NCBI RefSeq assembly: GCF_035762905.1
Contig: NZ_DASUCC010000085.1
Location: 1 to 51,092 of the forward strand
DNA: 51,092 nucleotides
Source of the DNA: DASYTH01 sp035762905
GTDB taxonomy: Bacteria; Actinomycetota; Actinomycetes; Mycobacteriales; Pseudonocardiaceae
Direction of reading: 5' to 3'
In this document: positions 16,339 to 25,310 of the stretch, one piece after another
How the letters are laid out: the number at the start of each line of letters is the position of its first letter
How positions within the stretch are numbered: the stretch's first letter is position 1
The notes under the pieces: generated by a model
Told to the model about the DNA's origin: nothing
Seen by the model: the letters and a program-made list of their open reading frames with translations, nothing else
Databases searched by the model: none
Position numbers and translations under genes: made by a program

Positions 16339-18762
16339 TCAGCGTTCCCGCAGGCGCACCACCTTCAGCCCGGGTGCGGACCGGATGTCGTGCTCGCAGA
16401 ACCGGGACCGCACCCACCGGCTGGCGGAGAACAGCTCGGTCTGGTCGGCGTGGTGCGCGGAGCGCGGATCGCTGGACTGCGAGTAGCTCAGCAGCGTCAC
16501 CGCGTCCGGGCACGGCCCGCCGGTGTACGACACCACCTGCATGTGGCTGGAGCCGTGCACCACCTCGGTGGCGCCGCGCGCCGGATCCCACCCCGGGATG
16601 ATCATGTTGAGCACGCCCTGCGATCCGTGCCCGCCGTGCACCGGGATGGTCCTGCCGCCCCGCACCACGTAGTGGTTTCGGCCGAGCGGGGCGTCCGGCT
16701 CGATGCCCGCGGCGCGGAGCTCGGCGACGGCGTCGCCGAGCGCGGTGTGCAGCACCGGGTTGGCGGTGTCCAGCGTGTGCGGGGTACGGACCGGATCGGC
16801 CGGATCGAACGGCACCCGCCACACCGCGGGCGGACCGTCGAACGCGTCGGCCACCCGCAGCCAGTACCGCTCGAACAGCAGGCCGCCGCGGCTCCCGACG
16901 GTCATCGTCTTGTCCCAAGTGGACAGTGCGGCGCAGGCCCGGCCGACCGGCACGGTGCCGCCGGCCGAGGTCGGCGCCTGGCCGTTCGGGAACGCCGCGC
17001 ACATCGCCGCGGTGGCCGCGGCCGCCTGCTCGCCGATGAAGCTGCGGTCGTTGAACAGCAGGTTCTGCAGGTCCTGCCGGGTGAACCGGCCGCGGTCGAG
17101 CTGCTGCTCGATCGCCGTGATTCCCATCCGGGTGCGCGGTTCCCGCTCGGTGCCGATGGTGCCGACGATCCGCGGGTAGCCGGTGATCGGCTGGCGCGGG
17201 TTGGACAGCCAGGCGCTGTCGTTGGAGTTCGCCACGTAGTCGGATCGGGTCAGCAGCGGCATCCGGCGCGGGCCGAAGATCCCGGGCAGCAGGGCATCCG
17301 GATCGCTGCCCCACGCGCAGTTCCCCCGTGCGCCGTCCAGCACCGGGATCCCGGTGGCCGGGAAGATCGCCGCGCCGAGCGGGGTGTTGCACCGCGCGGC
17401 CAGCTCGTCGGTCACGTGCGGCGCCACCTGGATGTCGGCGTAGAGCGCGCGGCCGGACTGGTCGGCGGCGATCGTGTTCACCCACGGCACGCCCTGGGTG
17501 CGGGACAGCACCTCGACGATGTCCCGGGTACCGCGCGCCTGGCCGAACTCGAACCAGGTGTTCAGACCGCGCATGTTGCCCGCATTGGCATCCCGCATGG
17601 TGAACGCGGAGGTCGCGGTCCAGTTCAGCGGCAGGCCGAACACCGGCGAGAGCATCGGCCCGTACCGGGTGGAGTAGAGCGTGCGCTGCACCGTGGACAG
17701 TGAGCCGTCCGGGTTGCGCACCTGGACCGAGACCTGCCGGCTGGTCATCTGCTCCGGCCGGCCGTCCACCAGATACGTGGTCGGCGAGGCCAGCGTCAGC
17801 TGGTACAGGCCGAACGTGGCCGGAGTGGCCACCGTGTGGCTCCAGGCCACGTCGCGGTTGAAGCCGATCTGGACCAGCGGGATGCCGAGCAGGCTGCCGC
17901 CGCTCACGTCGAGCCGGCCCGGCACGGTCAGCTGCGACTGCCAGAACCGCCGGCCGCCGTGCCACGGATAGTGCGGGTTGCCCAGCAGCAGGCCGCGGTG
18001 GTTGCGGGCGCCGGCCGAGCCGATGGCGATCGCGTTGCTGCCCATGTCCTGCATGCCGATGGCGGCCGCGACCCGCTCGGCGGCGTCCGGCGGCACCGGC
18101 GCGGCGGCGGTCGCCGGGCCGGCCGCCGGCGGCGCCGCCTCGGTGATGCCGTCGATCACCTGGCCCTGGCCGGCGAGTGTGGCCAGCGCGTAGAAGTGGC
18201 GGTACACATCGGTTTCGGCGATCGGGCGCACCCAGGCGGCACCCCGGCAGGCCGGGTCGGTGATGCCGGCGGCGCCGGTCTCCCGCAGGAACCGGTTGTA
18301 GCCGGCGACATAGCCGCGGACGATCTGGCGCACCTCGGCCCGCGGGCCGTGCGGCGGCGGGCCGGTCATCGACCGCTCGACCACACCGGAGTCGTTCACC
18401 TGGCGGAAGTACAGGTCACTGCTCAGGCTGGTGCGCGCCGCGCCGTAGGCGGTGTTGCCCGGCGCGTCCGGTCCCAGGAAGCGCGAGCGCTCGGCGGCCA
18501 CGGTCAGATAGGTGTCGGCCAGTACGCAGATGTTGTCCCGGGCCGCGGCGAACCCGTAGCCGTAGCCGAGACCGGCGAAGTCGTTCGCCTTGATGTGCGG
18601 GATTCCGTATTCGGTGTACCGGATGTCGGCGGCCAGGCCGCGCGCGTCCCGCAACTCGGTCGCGCCGTCGGCCGGCTCCGCGGCGGCCGCACCGGTGATC
18701 GTGGTCAGGACGGTTGCCATGGCGGCGGCGACGGCCACGGCCCGGCTCAAGCTTCGTCGCAT
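16339..18762 (-). CDS. Secreted Ntn-hydrolase acylase (penicillin/aculeacin/AHL acylase family)
   Basis: 807-residue precursor with a signal peptide (cleavage near residue 28, after AAAA). The alpha-chain region includes YGIPHIKAND. A Pro/Ala-rich linker (about 205-230) leads to the autocatalytic site GSNAIAIGS at residues 241-249, in which Ser242 would be the new N-terminal nucleophile of the beta chain. The beta chain carries the conserved GNPHYPW and NSNDSAW elements. Family members are self-cleaved and hydrolyse amide-linked acyl chains from beta-lactams, echinocandin lipopeptides or acyl-homoserine lactones. Length and layout resemble Actinoplanes aculeacin A acylase. It is convergent with the ABC exporter gene, 20 bases apart. 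The actual substrate is unknown. Confidence 0.9.
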   Translation of the reverse strand: MRRSLSRAVAVAAAMATVLTTITGAAAAEPADGATELRDARGLAADIRYTEYGIPHIKANDFAGLGYGYGFAAARDNICVLADTYLTVAAERSRFLGPDAPGNTAYGAARTSLSSDLYFRQVNDSGVVERSMTGPPPHGPRAEVRQIVRGYVAGYNRFLRETGAAGITDPACRGAAWVRPIAETDVYRHFYALATLAGQGQVIDGITEAAPPAAGPATAAAPVPPDAAERVAAAIGMQDMGSNAIAIGSAGARNHRGLLLGNPHYPWHGGRRFWQSQLTVPGRLDVSGGSLLGIPLVQIGFNRDVAWSHTVATPATFGLYQLTLASPTTYLVDGRPEQMTSRQVSVQVRNPDGSLSTVQRTLYSTRYGPMLSPVFGLPLNWTATSAFTMRDANAGNMRGLNTWFEFGQARGTRDIVEVLSRTQGVPWVNTIAADQSGRALYADIQVAPHVTDELAARCNTPLGAAIFPATGIPVLDGARGNCAWGSDPDALLPGIFGPRRMPLLTRSDYVANSNDSAWLSNPRQPITGYPRIVGTIGTEREPRTRMGITAIEQQLDRGRFTRQDLQNLLFNDRSFIGEQAAAATAAMCAAFPNGQAPTSAGGTVPVGRACAALSTWDKTMTVGSRGGLLFERYWLRVADAFDGPPAVWRVPFDPADPVRTPHTLDTANPVLHTALGDAVAELRAAGIEPDAPLGRNHYVVRGGRTIPVHGGHGSQGVLNMIIPGWDPARGATEVVHGSSHMQVVSYTGGPCPDAVTLLSYSQSSDPRSAHHADQTELFSASRWVRSRFCEHDIRSAPGLKVVRLRER

Positions 18763-18804
18763 GCCGACCTTCCTACCGGAGTGGCCGCGTTCCGGGATCA
18801 GGGA

Positions 18805-19551
18805 TCACCCGGATATCAGGAAATCCCGGCCCGGCTCGGCGACCTCGACCGGACCGGCGAACTCGGTGCGGGCGCGAGTGATCGCCGCACCGGGATCCGC
18901 GTCGGGATGCAGATGGGTGAGCACCAACCGGCGGGCGCCGCCCAGTGTCGCCGCCCGCCCGGCGTCCTCCGGCCGGCTCACCGAGGTGAATCGCGGCGGG
19001 CCCGGGGTGGACAGGAAAGCCTCACACAGGAACAGATCCGCGTCCTCGGCCAGCCGGGTCACCGCCGGACACGGTGCGGAGTCCGCGGTATAGCCCAGGA
19101 TCGCGCCGGCGCAGCTGGCCCGCAGGCCGTAGGTCGGCAGGCTGTGCCGCATGGCCACGGCACGCAAGGTCAGCGGGCCGAAGTCGTGCCGGGCGCCGTC
19201 GGTCAGCTCGACCACGGTGAAGATCCGGCCCAGCCGCTCGGGTTCGTCGAGCATCGGCGCAAGCGCGGCGCTCCACCCGGTCGGACCGAGCACCGGCAGC
19301 GGCCGGTCCCTCGGAGTGCCGTAGGCCAGCGTGTGCCAGAGCATCGGCAGATCGGCGCAGTGGTCGGGGTGCAGGTGGCTGATCCAGACCGCGTCCAGTT
19401 CGGCCGGCGTGGCCAGCCGGAGCAGTTCGACCAACACCCCCGACCCGGCATCCACCAGAACCTTGCGGCCCGCGGCCTCGAGCAGGTAGCCGGAGCACGC
19501 CCGGCCCGGGCCCGGCCAGCCGCCGGTCGAGCCGAGCACCCGCAACCGCAT
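18805..19551 (-). CDS. MBL-fold metallo-hydrolase
   Basis: 248 residues of metallo-beta-lactamase fold. The metal motif is HLHPDH (His59, His61, Asp63, His64), with further ligands likely at RHSLPTYG and at LTHLHPDA. The overall pattern is close to the RNase Z/phosphodiesterase side of the family and lacks RNA-processing extensions. It is translated together with the SIS gene upstream (TGATG junction, one-base overlap), so a sugar-phosphate or cyclic nucleotide substrate in the same pathway is plausible but unproven. Confidence 0.85.
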   Translation of the reverse strand: MRLRVLGSTGGWPGPGRACSGYLLEAAGRKVLVDAGSGVLVELLRLATPAELDAVWISHLHPDHCADLPMLWHTLAYGTPRDRPLPVLGPTGWSAALAPMLDEPERLGRIFTVVELTDGARHDFGPLTLRAVAMRHSLPTYGLRASCAGAILGYTADSAPCPAVTRLAEDADLFLCEAFLSTPGPPRFTSVSRPEDAGRAATLGGARRLVLTHLHPDADPGAAITRARTEFAGPVEVAEPGRDFLISG

Positions 19552-20306
19552 CAGTAGGCCATGCGGCGGATCCGGCCGGCGTAGTGCTTCTCCAGACCCA
19601 GGTTGCGATCGTGGCCGCCGGGGACATTGGAGGAGATGTAGACCGGCGGCGTGCTGCCGTCGTCGAGCAGTCGCCGGATCGCCTCGGCAACCACCATCTG
19701 GACCAGGACCGAGGCGGTGACCGAGGAGACCGCGCAGGCCGTCGCGCCGTCCGGCATGGACAGGATCGCGTCGCCGAACGGGGCGCCGGTGTCCAGGGTG
19801 ACGTCGGCCAGCTCGTTCAGCCGCTTGCCGGACTCGTGCTTGGGGGTGGCCTGCCGGCTGTGCTCGAGCGAGGTGATCGCGATCAGCTTGTGCCCGGCCG
19901 CGGTGGCCAGGTGGGCCAGCTCGACAACGGATCCGTTGACCCCGGAGTTGGACGCGATCACGAACAGATCCCCGGGCCGGGGCGCGGCCAGCTCGAACAG
20001 CGGTGCGGCCACGTGCGCCTGCCGCTCCAGCATCGGATCGTCGAGCACGCTCGGATCCTGCCCGCCGGCGATCACCAGGTCGGCCAGGCTGATCCGGTTG
20101 GTCGGAATCAGCCCGCCGGCGCGGCCGGCGATCTCCAGCGCGGTGGCCTGGGAGTGCCCGGTGCCGAACGCGTGGATGACGCCGTCGGCGCGGACGCAGT
20201 CGGCGAACAGGGCGGCCGCGGCCTCGATGGCGGGCATCGACCTCGCGGTCAGCTGCTCGAGCAGGCGCAGGATCTCGGTGGCGTAGGTCTGTGCGGATAC
20301 GTTCAC
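19551..20306 (-). CDS. SIS-domain sugar-phosphate-binding protein
   Basis: 251 residues with a single SIS fold. Phosphosugar-binding features are AFGTGHSQATALEIAGRAGG (residues about 46-65) and VIASNSGVNGSVVELA. SIS proteins isomerise or bind phosphosugars, or regulate their metabolism; the arrangement resembles the uncharacterised SIS proteins related to MurQ and GmhA. GTG at 20306 is the best start from homology at the N-terminus (NVSAQTYATEILRLLEQL). The first gene of a two-gene unit with the MBL hydrolase, it is divergent from the GNAT gene with a 76-base gap. Confidence 0.85.
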   Translation of the reverse strand: MNVSAQTYATEILRLLEQLTARSMPAIEAAAALFADCVRADGVIHAFGTGHSQATALEIAGRAGGLIPTNRISLADLVIAGGQDPSVLDDPMLERQAHVAAPLFELAAPRPGDLFVIASNSGVNGSVVELAHLATAAGHKLIAITSLEHSRQATPKHESGKRLNELADVTLDTGAPFGDAILSMPDGATACAVSSVTASVLVQMVVAEAIRRLLDDGSTPPVYISSNVPGGHDRNLGLEKHYAGRIRRMAY

Positions 20307-20382
20307 CCGGCCAGTCTTCCCGATCGGGGTATCTCCGGAAATTCCGTAGACGGCGCCCGCCGCGTCCCCGCACCCTGCGGCT

Positions 20383-21363
20383 ATGCAGCTTCCCGACGGA
20401 CACACCGCCCGGCCGGCCACGCTCGCCGACGTCGAGGCCATCCACGCGCTGGTGTCCCGGTACACCGTCGACGTCGTCGGGTTCGCCGACTACACGCTGG
20501 ACGACGTCCGCAACGACCTCGCTGACCCGGGCTTCGACCCGTCGGCGGGCACCTGGCTGGTGCACCGCGACGACACCCTTGTGGGTTATGGCTGGGCCGC
20601 CGCGCGGGCAACCGGCGAGCTGGTCGACATCGACGTGGTCACCCCGCACGACGCGCTGTTCCCGTGGCTCTACACCCGCACCCTGGCCCGCGCCGAGCAG
20701 TTGGCCATGGCCGGCGGCCACCCCACCACCATGGTCAACCAGGGCATCTACCGGTCCGACACGGCCACCCGCACCGCCGCAGGCGCCCACGGCCTGACCC
20801 CGGCCACCGTGTTCCTCCGCATGCGCATCGACCACGGTCCGCCCCAACCCCAAACCCCGAAGCCGCCGCCCGCCCCCGAGCCCCCGCCCGGCGTCACCCT
20901 CCGCGTCGGCCCCGGCGACGAGCCGTTCCGCCGCACCGCGCACGCCATCCTGACCGAGTCATTCCAGGACCACTTCGCCTTCGTCCCCACCTCGTTCGAC
21001 CGGTGGCACGCCCGCCTCGACGCCGAGTCCACCTTCGACTGGTCCCAACTCATGGTCGCCGACCTCGACGGCACCCCGGCCGCCATGCTCGTCGCCAACT
21101 CGCGCTTCCTGACCACCGACAACTGCGGCTACGTGGCCGACCTCGGCGTCCTCCCCACCGCCCGCGGCCACGGCATCGCGCGCTGCCTGCTCCAAACCAC
21201 CTTCCACCGCGACCACAACGCCGGCCGCACCGGCACCATCCTCCACGTCGACAGCAACAACCCCACCCCCGCCCTCAACCTCTACCGAAGCGTCGGCATG
21301 CACCCCATCCTCACCATCGACATGTGGCAGCGCACCTGGCCCACCCCCACCAACGCGCCCTGA
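20383..21363 (+). CDS. Tandem GNAT acetyltransferase
   Basis: 326 residues. Two GNAT folds (about 1-145 and 172-320) are joined by a Pro-rich linker (PPQPQTPKPPPAPEPPPG). Only the second repeat has a clear acetyl-CoA loop (LGVLPTARGHGIARCLLQ) and the later NPTPALNLYRSVGM element, so the first copy is probably structural, as in MshD-like tandem GNATs. MshD itself is not indicated, since that would need its specific residues. The 3' half uses almost exclusively C-ending codons, unlike the upstream genes. The substrate is unknown. Confidence 0.85.
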   Translation: MQLPDGHTARPATLADVEAIHALVSRYTVDVVGFADYTLDDVRNDLADPGFDPSAGTWLVHRDDTLVGYGWAAARATGELVDIDVVTPHDALFPWLYTRTLARAEQLAMAGGHPTTMVNQGIYRSDTATRTAAGAHGLTPATVFLRMRIDHGPPQPQTPKPPPAPEPPPGVTLRVGPGDEPFRRTAHAILTESFQDHFAFVPTSFDRWHARLDAESTFDWSQLMVADLDGTPAAMLVANSRFLTTDNCGYVADLGVLPTARGHGIARCLLQTTFHRDHNAGRTGTILHVDSNNPTPALNLYRSVGMHPILTIDMWQRTWPTPTNAP

Positions 21364-21390
21364 CCACCCACTCGCGGACGGGCTCTGTGA

Positions 21391-22185
21391 TCAGCGTTGG
21401 CCGCGGGCTTTGAGGGCGGCGTTGGAGGGGTGGGTGAGGGTGAGGACGTCGGCGTCGATGGTGTGGTCGACGATGCCGTCGAGGACGGTGACGATGGCGG
21501 TCTCGAGGGCCATCAGTTCGGGTTCGCAGGCCATCTTGGTGGTGGCGATCGGGCCGAAGCGGATCTTGTCGCCGAGCAGTTGGTAGCTGCCGGAGCCGGT
21601 GTTGCAGCCGGTGTTGAGGTTGAGGGTGCCGTCCTTGAACTCCAGGGTGGCGGTGGCGCCGGATGGGGTGGAGGTGGCGATGTCGCCGGACATGAGGGTG
21701 TCCACCTGCCAGTGGGTGCCTTCGAGCGGCAGGCCCGGGTCGGCAACGGTGCGGTCCAGCATGGTGACCTCCGTCTTGTCCGAGGTGAGGATCAGGTTGG
21801 CGCCGTCGAGCCGGATGGTCGGGCGGCCGGTGAGGAAGGACGACAGCCACTGGTCCTGATCGGCGCGGGCCTCGTCGCAGGCCATCATGGTGCTGCCGAG
21901 CTCGTCGAGCACCAGCGCGCCGTTCTCGATGCGGGCCGCCCCGCTCATCTTGTTGCACCCGGCGTCGGCGAGCAGGCGCCCGTCGTCGGTGAACTGGATG
22001 GTCAGGCTGGTGCCCGGCACGAGCGGCCGGGGCTGGCCGTTCTCGGTCACGTCGGTGGACACGAAGGTGCGGCCGCGCAACTGGTCGACGTCCGTGCCGG
22101 CCGGCGCCGGATCGGGGTCGCCGCACGCGGCGGCGAGCAGGGCGAGTGGCGTGAGCAGGGCGACGGCGAACGGTGTGGCCTTCAT
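21391..22185 (-). CDS. Lipoprotein with two META domains
   Basis: 264 residues with a lipoprotein signal (lipobox AAAC, Cys21). Two META-domain repeats follow (about 33-130 and 137-255). Each has the GCN-loop (AGCNKMSGAA; TGCNTGSGSY) and an MAC motif (TMMACDEA; TKMACEPE). META proteins (HslJ family) are envelope proteins linked to stress or drug resistance. Outer-face anchoring is predicted from the lipobox. The DNA between 22186 and 22319 holds no further gene. Confidence 0.87.
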   Translation of the reverse strand: MKATPFAVALLTPLALLAAACGDPDPAPAGTDVDQLRGRTFVSTDVTENGQPRPLVPGTSLTIQFTDDGRLLADAGCNKMSGAARIENGALVLDELGSTMMACDEARADQDQWLSSFLTGRPTIRLDGANLILTSDKTEVTMLDRTVADPGLPLEGTHWQVDTLMSGDIATSTPSGATATLEFKDGTLNLNTGCNTGSGSYQLLGDKIRFGPIATTKMACEPELMALETAIVTVLDGIVDHTIDADVLTLTHPSNAALKARGQR

Positions 22186-22319
22186 GTCTCCTGGACGGTA
22201 CCGGTCCCCGGCCGGGTTGTGTCAGGAATCCTCGGCGCGGTACCTCGGGTCCGTTGGTAGGCCTGGGAGAAGTCGCGCCGAACCTCCACAATGGACAGAT
22301 CGCGGGCGCCGCTCCTCGG

Positions 22320-23027
22320 TCAGGTCAGCGGGGCCGGCACCAGGGTGAACGCCGGGTCGAGGTGCGCGGTGTCGTTGAACCGCCGGACGATCCAGACGTC
22401 CGGGACGATCACCAGATGGGAGATCGACCCGTTGTCCGCGCCGACGAAGGCGAACGACCGGGCGTTGGTGGCGGTGGCGAGCACCTGTCCGATCACGCCG
22501 CCGTGGGTGAAGACCGCGATGGTCTGGTCGCGGTGCGCGGCGGCCAGCCGCTCGATCGCCGCCCGGACCCGCGCGGCGAACTCCTCGGCCGGCTCGGCAC
22601 CCGGGATCACGTCCCAGCGTCCCTCCCGCCACAGGCGCTGGGCGATCTCGCCGTTCTCCGCCACCTTGTGCCGGAAGATGCCGCCCTCCCAATCGCCGAG
22701 CAGCACCTCGCGCAGCCCGGGCTCCACGACCGGGGTGATCCCGAGCCGCTCGGCCAGCGGGGCGGCGGTCTGCACGGTGCGGCGCAGCGTGGTCACGTAG
22801 ATGTGGTCGATCTTGGCGAAGCTCAGCCGATCCGCCACCCGCCGGGCCTGTTCCCGGCCCTCGGGCGCCAGTTCCGGGTCTGAGTGCCCGTCGACCAAGG
22901 GAAACTGGCGGTCACGGCGGGCCGGTTCGGATTCGCCGTGCCGGATGAGCAGCAGTTCGGTCGAGCCGGGTGGGCGCTCGAACCGGAACTGGCGGTACTC
23001 CTCGGGATGATCACTTGTGGTACTCAC
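22320..23027 (-). CDS. Histidine phosphatase superfamily (phosphoglycerate mutase-like)
   Basis: 235 residues with the catalytic RHG motif (LLLIRHGES, His30), the second arginine region TTLRRTVQTA, and the later His of VFTHGG. It belongs to branch 1 (phosphoglycerate mutase/SixA/CobC type). The substrate is unknown. The GTG start at 23027 is the best available; there is no strong ribosome site. Monocistronic, it diverges from the HTH gene. Confidence 0.87.
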   Translation of the reverse strand: MSTTSDHPEEYRQFRFERPPGSTELLLIRHGESEPARRDRQFPLVDGHSDPELAPEGREQARRVADRLSFAKIDHIYVTTLRRTVQTAAPLAERLGITPVVEPGLREVLLGDWEGGIFRHKVAENGEIAQRLWREGRWDVIPGAEPAEEFAARVRAAIERLAAAHRDQTIAVFTHGGVIGQVLATATNARSFAFVGADNGSISHLVIVPDVWIVRRFNDTAHLDPAFTLVPAPLT

Positions 23028-23115
23028 GTGCGCAGGCTAGTCCGGCCGGGCGACGACCAAGACCTTAACTTGCTTAACCGGCGGCGCCGGTTACTCTCGA
23101 GCCGGAGGTGGGGCG

Positions 23116-24147
23116 ATGAGCCGGGCGGCGCGCAGGCTGCTGGCCAGCCGGTTGCGTGCGCTGCGCGAGACCACGTTCCCGGTGAAGATCACCCAGGAGG
23201 CGCTGGCCACGGCGCTCGGCAAGGGCAAGCCGCTGAGCAGCGCGGCCATCTCCATGTGGGAGAACGGCGAGGTCGACAAGTGGCCGTCGGAGTCCCGGCT
23301 GGTGCAGTACGCGCTGATCTTCAGCTCGGCCCGGGGGATCGGGCTGTCCGCGCCGCCGACCGACGTGTCCACATTGGACAAGCCGGCCCGGATTCGGTTC
23401 CATCGGTTGCGCACCGAGCTGCTCGAGCTGCGGGACAGCGCCGAGCGGGAGGCCAAGCAGGAGCGCGGCGCGCCGGATCCGTTGGGCGGCAACGAATTGT
23501 GGCAGCACGACCGGGCCGAGAAGGTCTACGTGGTCGCCCCCGAGTTGTCACCGGAGTCGGCCGCGGCCGACGGCGGCCGGGGCTACGTGCGGCTGGCCCG
23601 GTACGGCGATCTGGACGCGTTCTTCGAGATGTTCGTGGCGCTGACCAGGATGGGTTACCGCAACCTCAGCCACCGTTCGGCCCGGGAGCCGGGCATCGAC
23701 ACCGCCCGGCACCTGGTGCTGCTCGGCGGGCCGGCCGGCAACCCGCTGATCCGCACCTTCTTCCACCTGCTGGATCTGCCGTTCGAACAGCCCGAGGTGG
23801 CGTCGGGCGCGCCGGAGCGGTTCCGGCTGGCGGACGGCACCCCGGTGCTGCCCGCGGTGCTGGGTGAGCGTCAGGTGGTGGAGGACGTCGGGCTGTTCGT
23901 GCGGGCCGCCAACCCGACCAACCCGGACACCGACGTGACCATCTGCGGCGGCAGCCACACCTACGGCGTGCTCGGCGCGGTGCACCTGTTCACCAATCCC
24001 CGGCTGGGCGCGGACAACGTCGCGGTGGTGCGGGAACGGCTCGGCGGGACCCGTGGATTCGCCGTGCTGTTCCGGGTCAAGGTGATCGACGGTCGGGTGC
24101 CACCGCCGCGGCTGCCCGGCTCGATCATCGACTGCGTCCGGTTGTGA
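23116..24147 (+). CDS. HTH (XRE) regulator with an unrecognised C-terminal domain
   Basis: 343 residues. An XRE-like helix-turn-helix lies at about residues 5-65 (ITQEALATALG...SAAISMWENG). A charged linker follows, then a C-terminal domain (about 130-343). This domain has a GGPAGN motif (LVLLGGPAGNPLIRTFF), a GGSHTYG motif (TICGGSHTYGVLGAVHLFT) and a final Val-rich strand. Such paired Gly-rich loops suggest ligand binding, perhaps of a nucleotide, but I do not recognise the family with confidence. ggaggtgggg gives a strong ribosome site. Single gene with its own intergenic region on both sides. Confidence 0.75.
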   Translation: MSRAARRLLASRLRALRETTFPVKITQEALATALGKGKPLSSAAISMWENGEVDKWPSESRLVQYALIFSSARGIGLSAPPTDVSTLDKPARIRFHRLRTELLELRDSAEREAKQERGAPDPLGGNELWQHDRAEKVYVVAPELSPESAAADGGRGYVRLARYGDLDAFFEMFVALTRMGYRNLSHRSAREPGIDTARHLVLLGGPAGNPLIRTFFHLLDLPFEQPEVASGAPERFRLADGTPVLPAVLGERQVVEDVGLFVRAANPTNPDTDVTICGGSHTYGVLGAVHLFTNPRLGADNVAVVRERLGGTRGFAVLFRVKVIDGRVPPPRLPGSIIDCVRL

Positions 24148-24253
24148 ACTTCACCGGTTTCACCACGGCGGCGGTGAAGCATGTAGCCGGGCTGAAAGGT
24201 GCGTGAAGAAACTGTCGCTGGTGTCCGGCCGGTCCGCGGGCGATGCTCAGAGC

Positions 24254-24805
24254 GTGATCGTTCCTGACACCAAGGACTGGACCTGGGTGCTGCACCGGCC
24301 CTGCCCGGACTGCGGCTACGACGCGAGCACCGTGGCCGGCGCGGAGGTGCCGGACCGGCTGCGGGCGAACGCGGCGGCCTGGCGCCCGGTGCTCACCGGC
24401 CCGGCCGACCCGCGGGTGCGGCCGGCGCCGGACGTGTGGTCTCCGCTCGAGTACGCCTGCCACGTACGCGACACCTGCCGGGTCTTCGACGGGCGACTGC
24501 GGCTGATGCTGACCGAGGACGATCCGCACTACCCCAACTGGGACCAGGACGCCACGGCCGTCGAGGACCGCTACGCCGAGCAGGACCCGGCCCTCGTCGC
24601 CGAGGAGCTGGCGACCGCCGCGGAGACCCTGGCCGCGCGGTTCGCCTCGGTGTCCGGTGCGGCCTGGCGGCGCACCGGGCACCGCGGCGACGGCGCGGAC
24701 TTCACGGTGGACACCTTCGCCCGCTACTTCCTGCACGACCCGGTGCACCACCTGCACGACGTCGGGGGCGGCGCAATGTCACATTCGGCGACCGGCATCG
24801 CATGA
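24254..24805 (+). CDS. DinB-family protein
   Basis: 183 residues in a DinB/MDMPI four-helix fold. Candidate metal ligands are ACHVRDTCRVF (His in the first helix) and DPVHHLHDV in the last helix. The start was set at GTG 24254 because IVPDTKDWTWVLHRPCPDCGYD is the usual beginning of this actinobacterial family; a longer start at 24203 is possible. The usual function is unproven; thiol-dependent transferases (bacillithiol or mycothiol) are typical. Confidence 0.82.
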   Translation: MIVPDTKDWTWVLHRPCPDCGYDASTVAGAEVPDRLRANAAAWRPVLTGPADPRVRPAPDVWSPLEYACHVRDTCRVFDGRLRLMLTEDDPHYPNWDQDATAVEDRYAEQDPALVAEELATAAETLAARFASVSGAAWRRTGHRGDGADFTVDTFARYFLHDPVHHLHDVGGGAMSHSATGIA

Positions 24806-24824
24806 AGGTGGCATTGCGCCGGGT

Positions 24825-25238
24825 TCAGAGGGCGGCGCGGATCTTCTCGGCGTAGGTCTCGGCCGGGTCGTCCGGGGTGTACTTCTCCCTCGGCCCGAGC
24901 CAGAACCGCAGGCCGTCCTTGCGTCGGCGCGGGATCACGTGCAGGTGCAGGTGTGGGACCGACTGGCTGATCACGTTGTTGATCAGGATCATCGAGCCGT
25001 CCGCGCCGAGCCCGTCCTCGACCGCGCGCTCGAGCCGCTGGGCCAGCTGGAAGAACTCCGGCACCAGCTCGGCCGGCAGATCGCTGAGGATCTCCAGGTG
25101 CTGCCTGGGCACCAGCAGCACGTGGCCGCGGAACAGCGGGCGGTGGTCGAGGAAGGCCAGGGTCGTCGGGGTCTCGTGCACCACGGTGGCGGCCAGCTCG
25201 CCGTCGATGATCGCGCAGAAGGTGCAACGGCTCGGCAT
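24825..25238 (-). CDS. HIT-family nucleotide hydrolase
   Basis: 137 residues. Cys5 and Cys8 (CTFC) form half of a zinc site, and the catalytic HIT motif is HLHLH (His96, His98, His100; His98 nucleophile), followed by VIPRR. The family hydrolyses nucleoside phosphoramidates or dinucleoside polyphosphates. Upstream lies the perfect palindrome at 25256-25271, close enough to its promoter to control it. It is convergent with the DinB gene. Confidence 0.9.
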   Translation of the reverse strand: MPSRCTFCAIIDGELAATVVHETPTTLAFLDHRPLFRGHVLLVPRQHLEILSDLPAELVPEFFQLAQRLERAVEDGLGADGSMILINNVISQSVPHLHLHVIPRRRKDGLRFWLGPREKYTPDDPAETYAEKIRAAL

Positions 25239-25255
25239 GGCGACCAGTGTAGTGC

Positions 25256-25271
25256 TGTGACTCCAGTCACA
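25256..25271. promoter_or_regulatory. CRP/GlxR-type operator
   Basis: TGTGACTCCAGTCACA is an inverted repeat with 7-base arms that matches the cAMP-receptor-protein consensus TGTGA-N6-TCACA exactly. It lies between the divergent HIT gene (start 25238) and a hypothetical gene (start 25311). On the HIT strand a possible -10 (TACACT) and -35 (TTGTGA) overlap the site. Confidence 0.6.
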
Positions 25272-25310
25272 ATTGAGTATTTTTCTAGCGCGACGAAACA
25301 CGATTTTGTT

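Noticed and set aside
14476..17703. 1075-codon plus-strand frame across the ABC and acylase genes
   Set aside because: Repetitive Arg/Gly/Ala translation typical of shadow frames; both real genes have full catalytic motifs in other frames.
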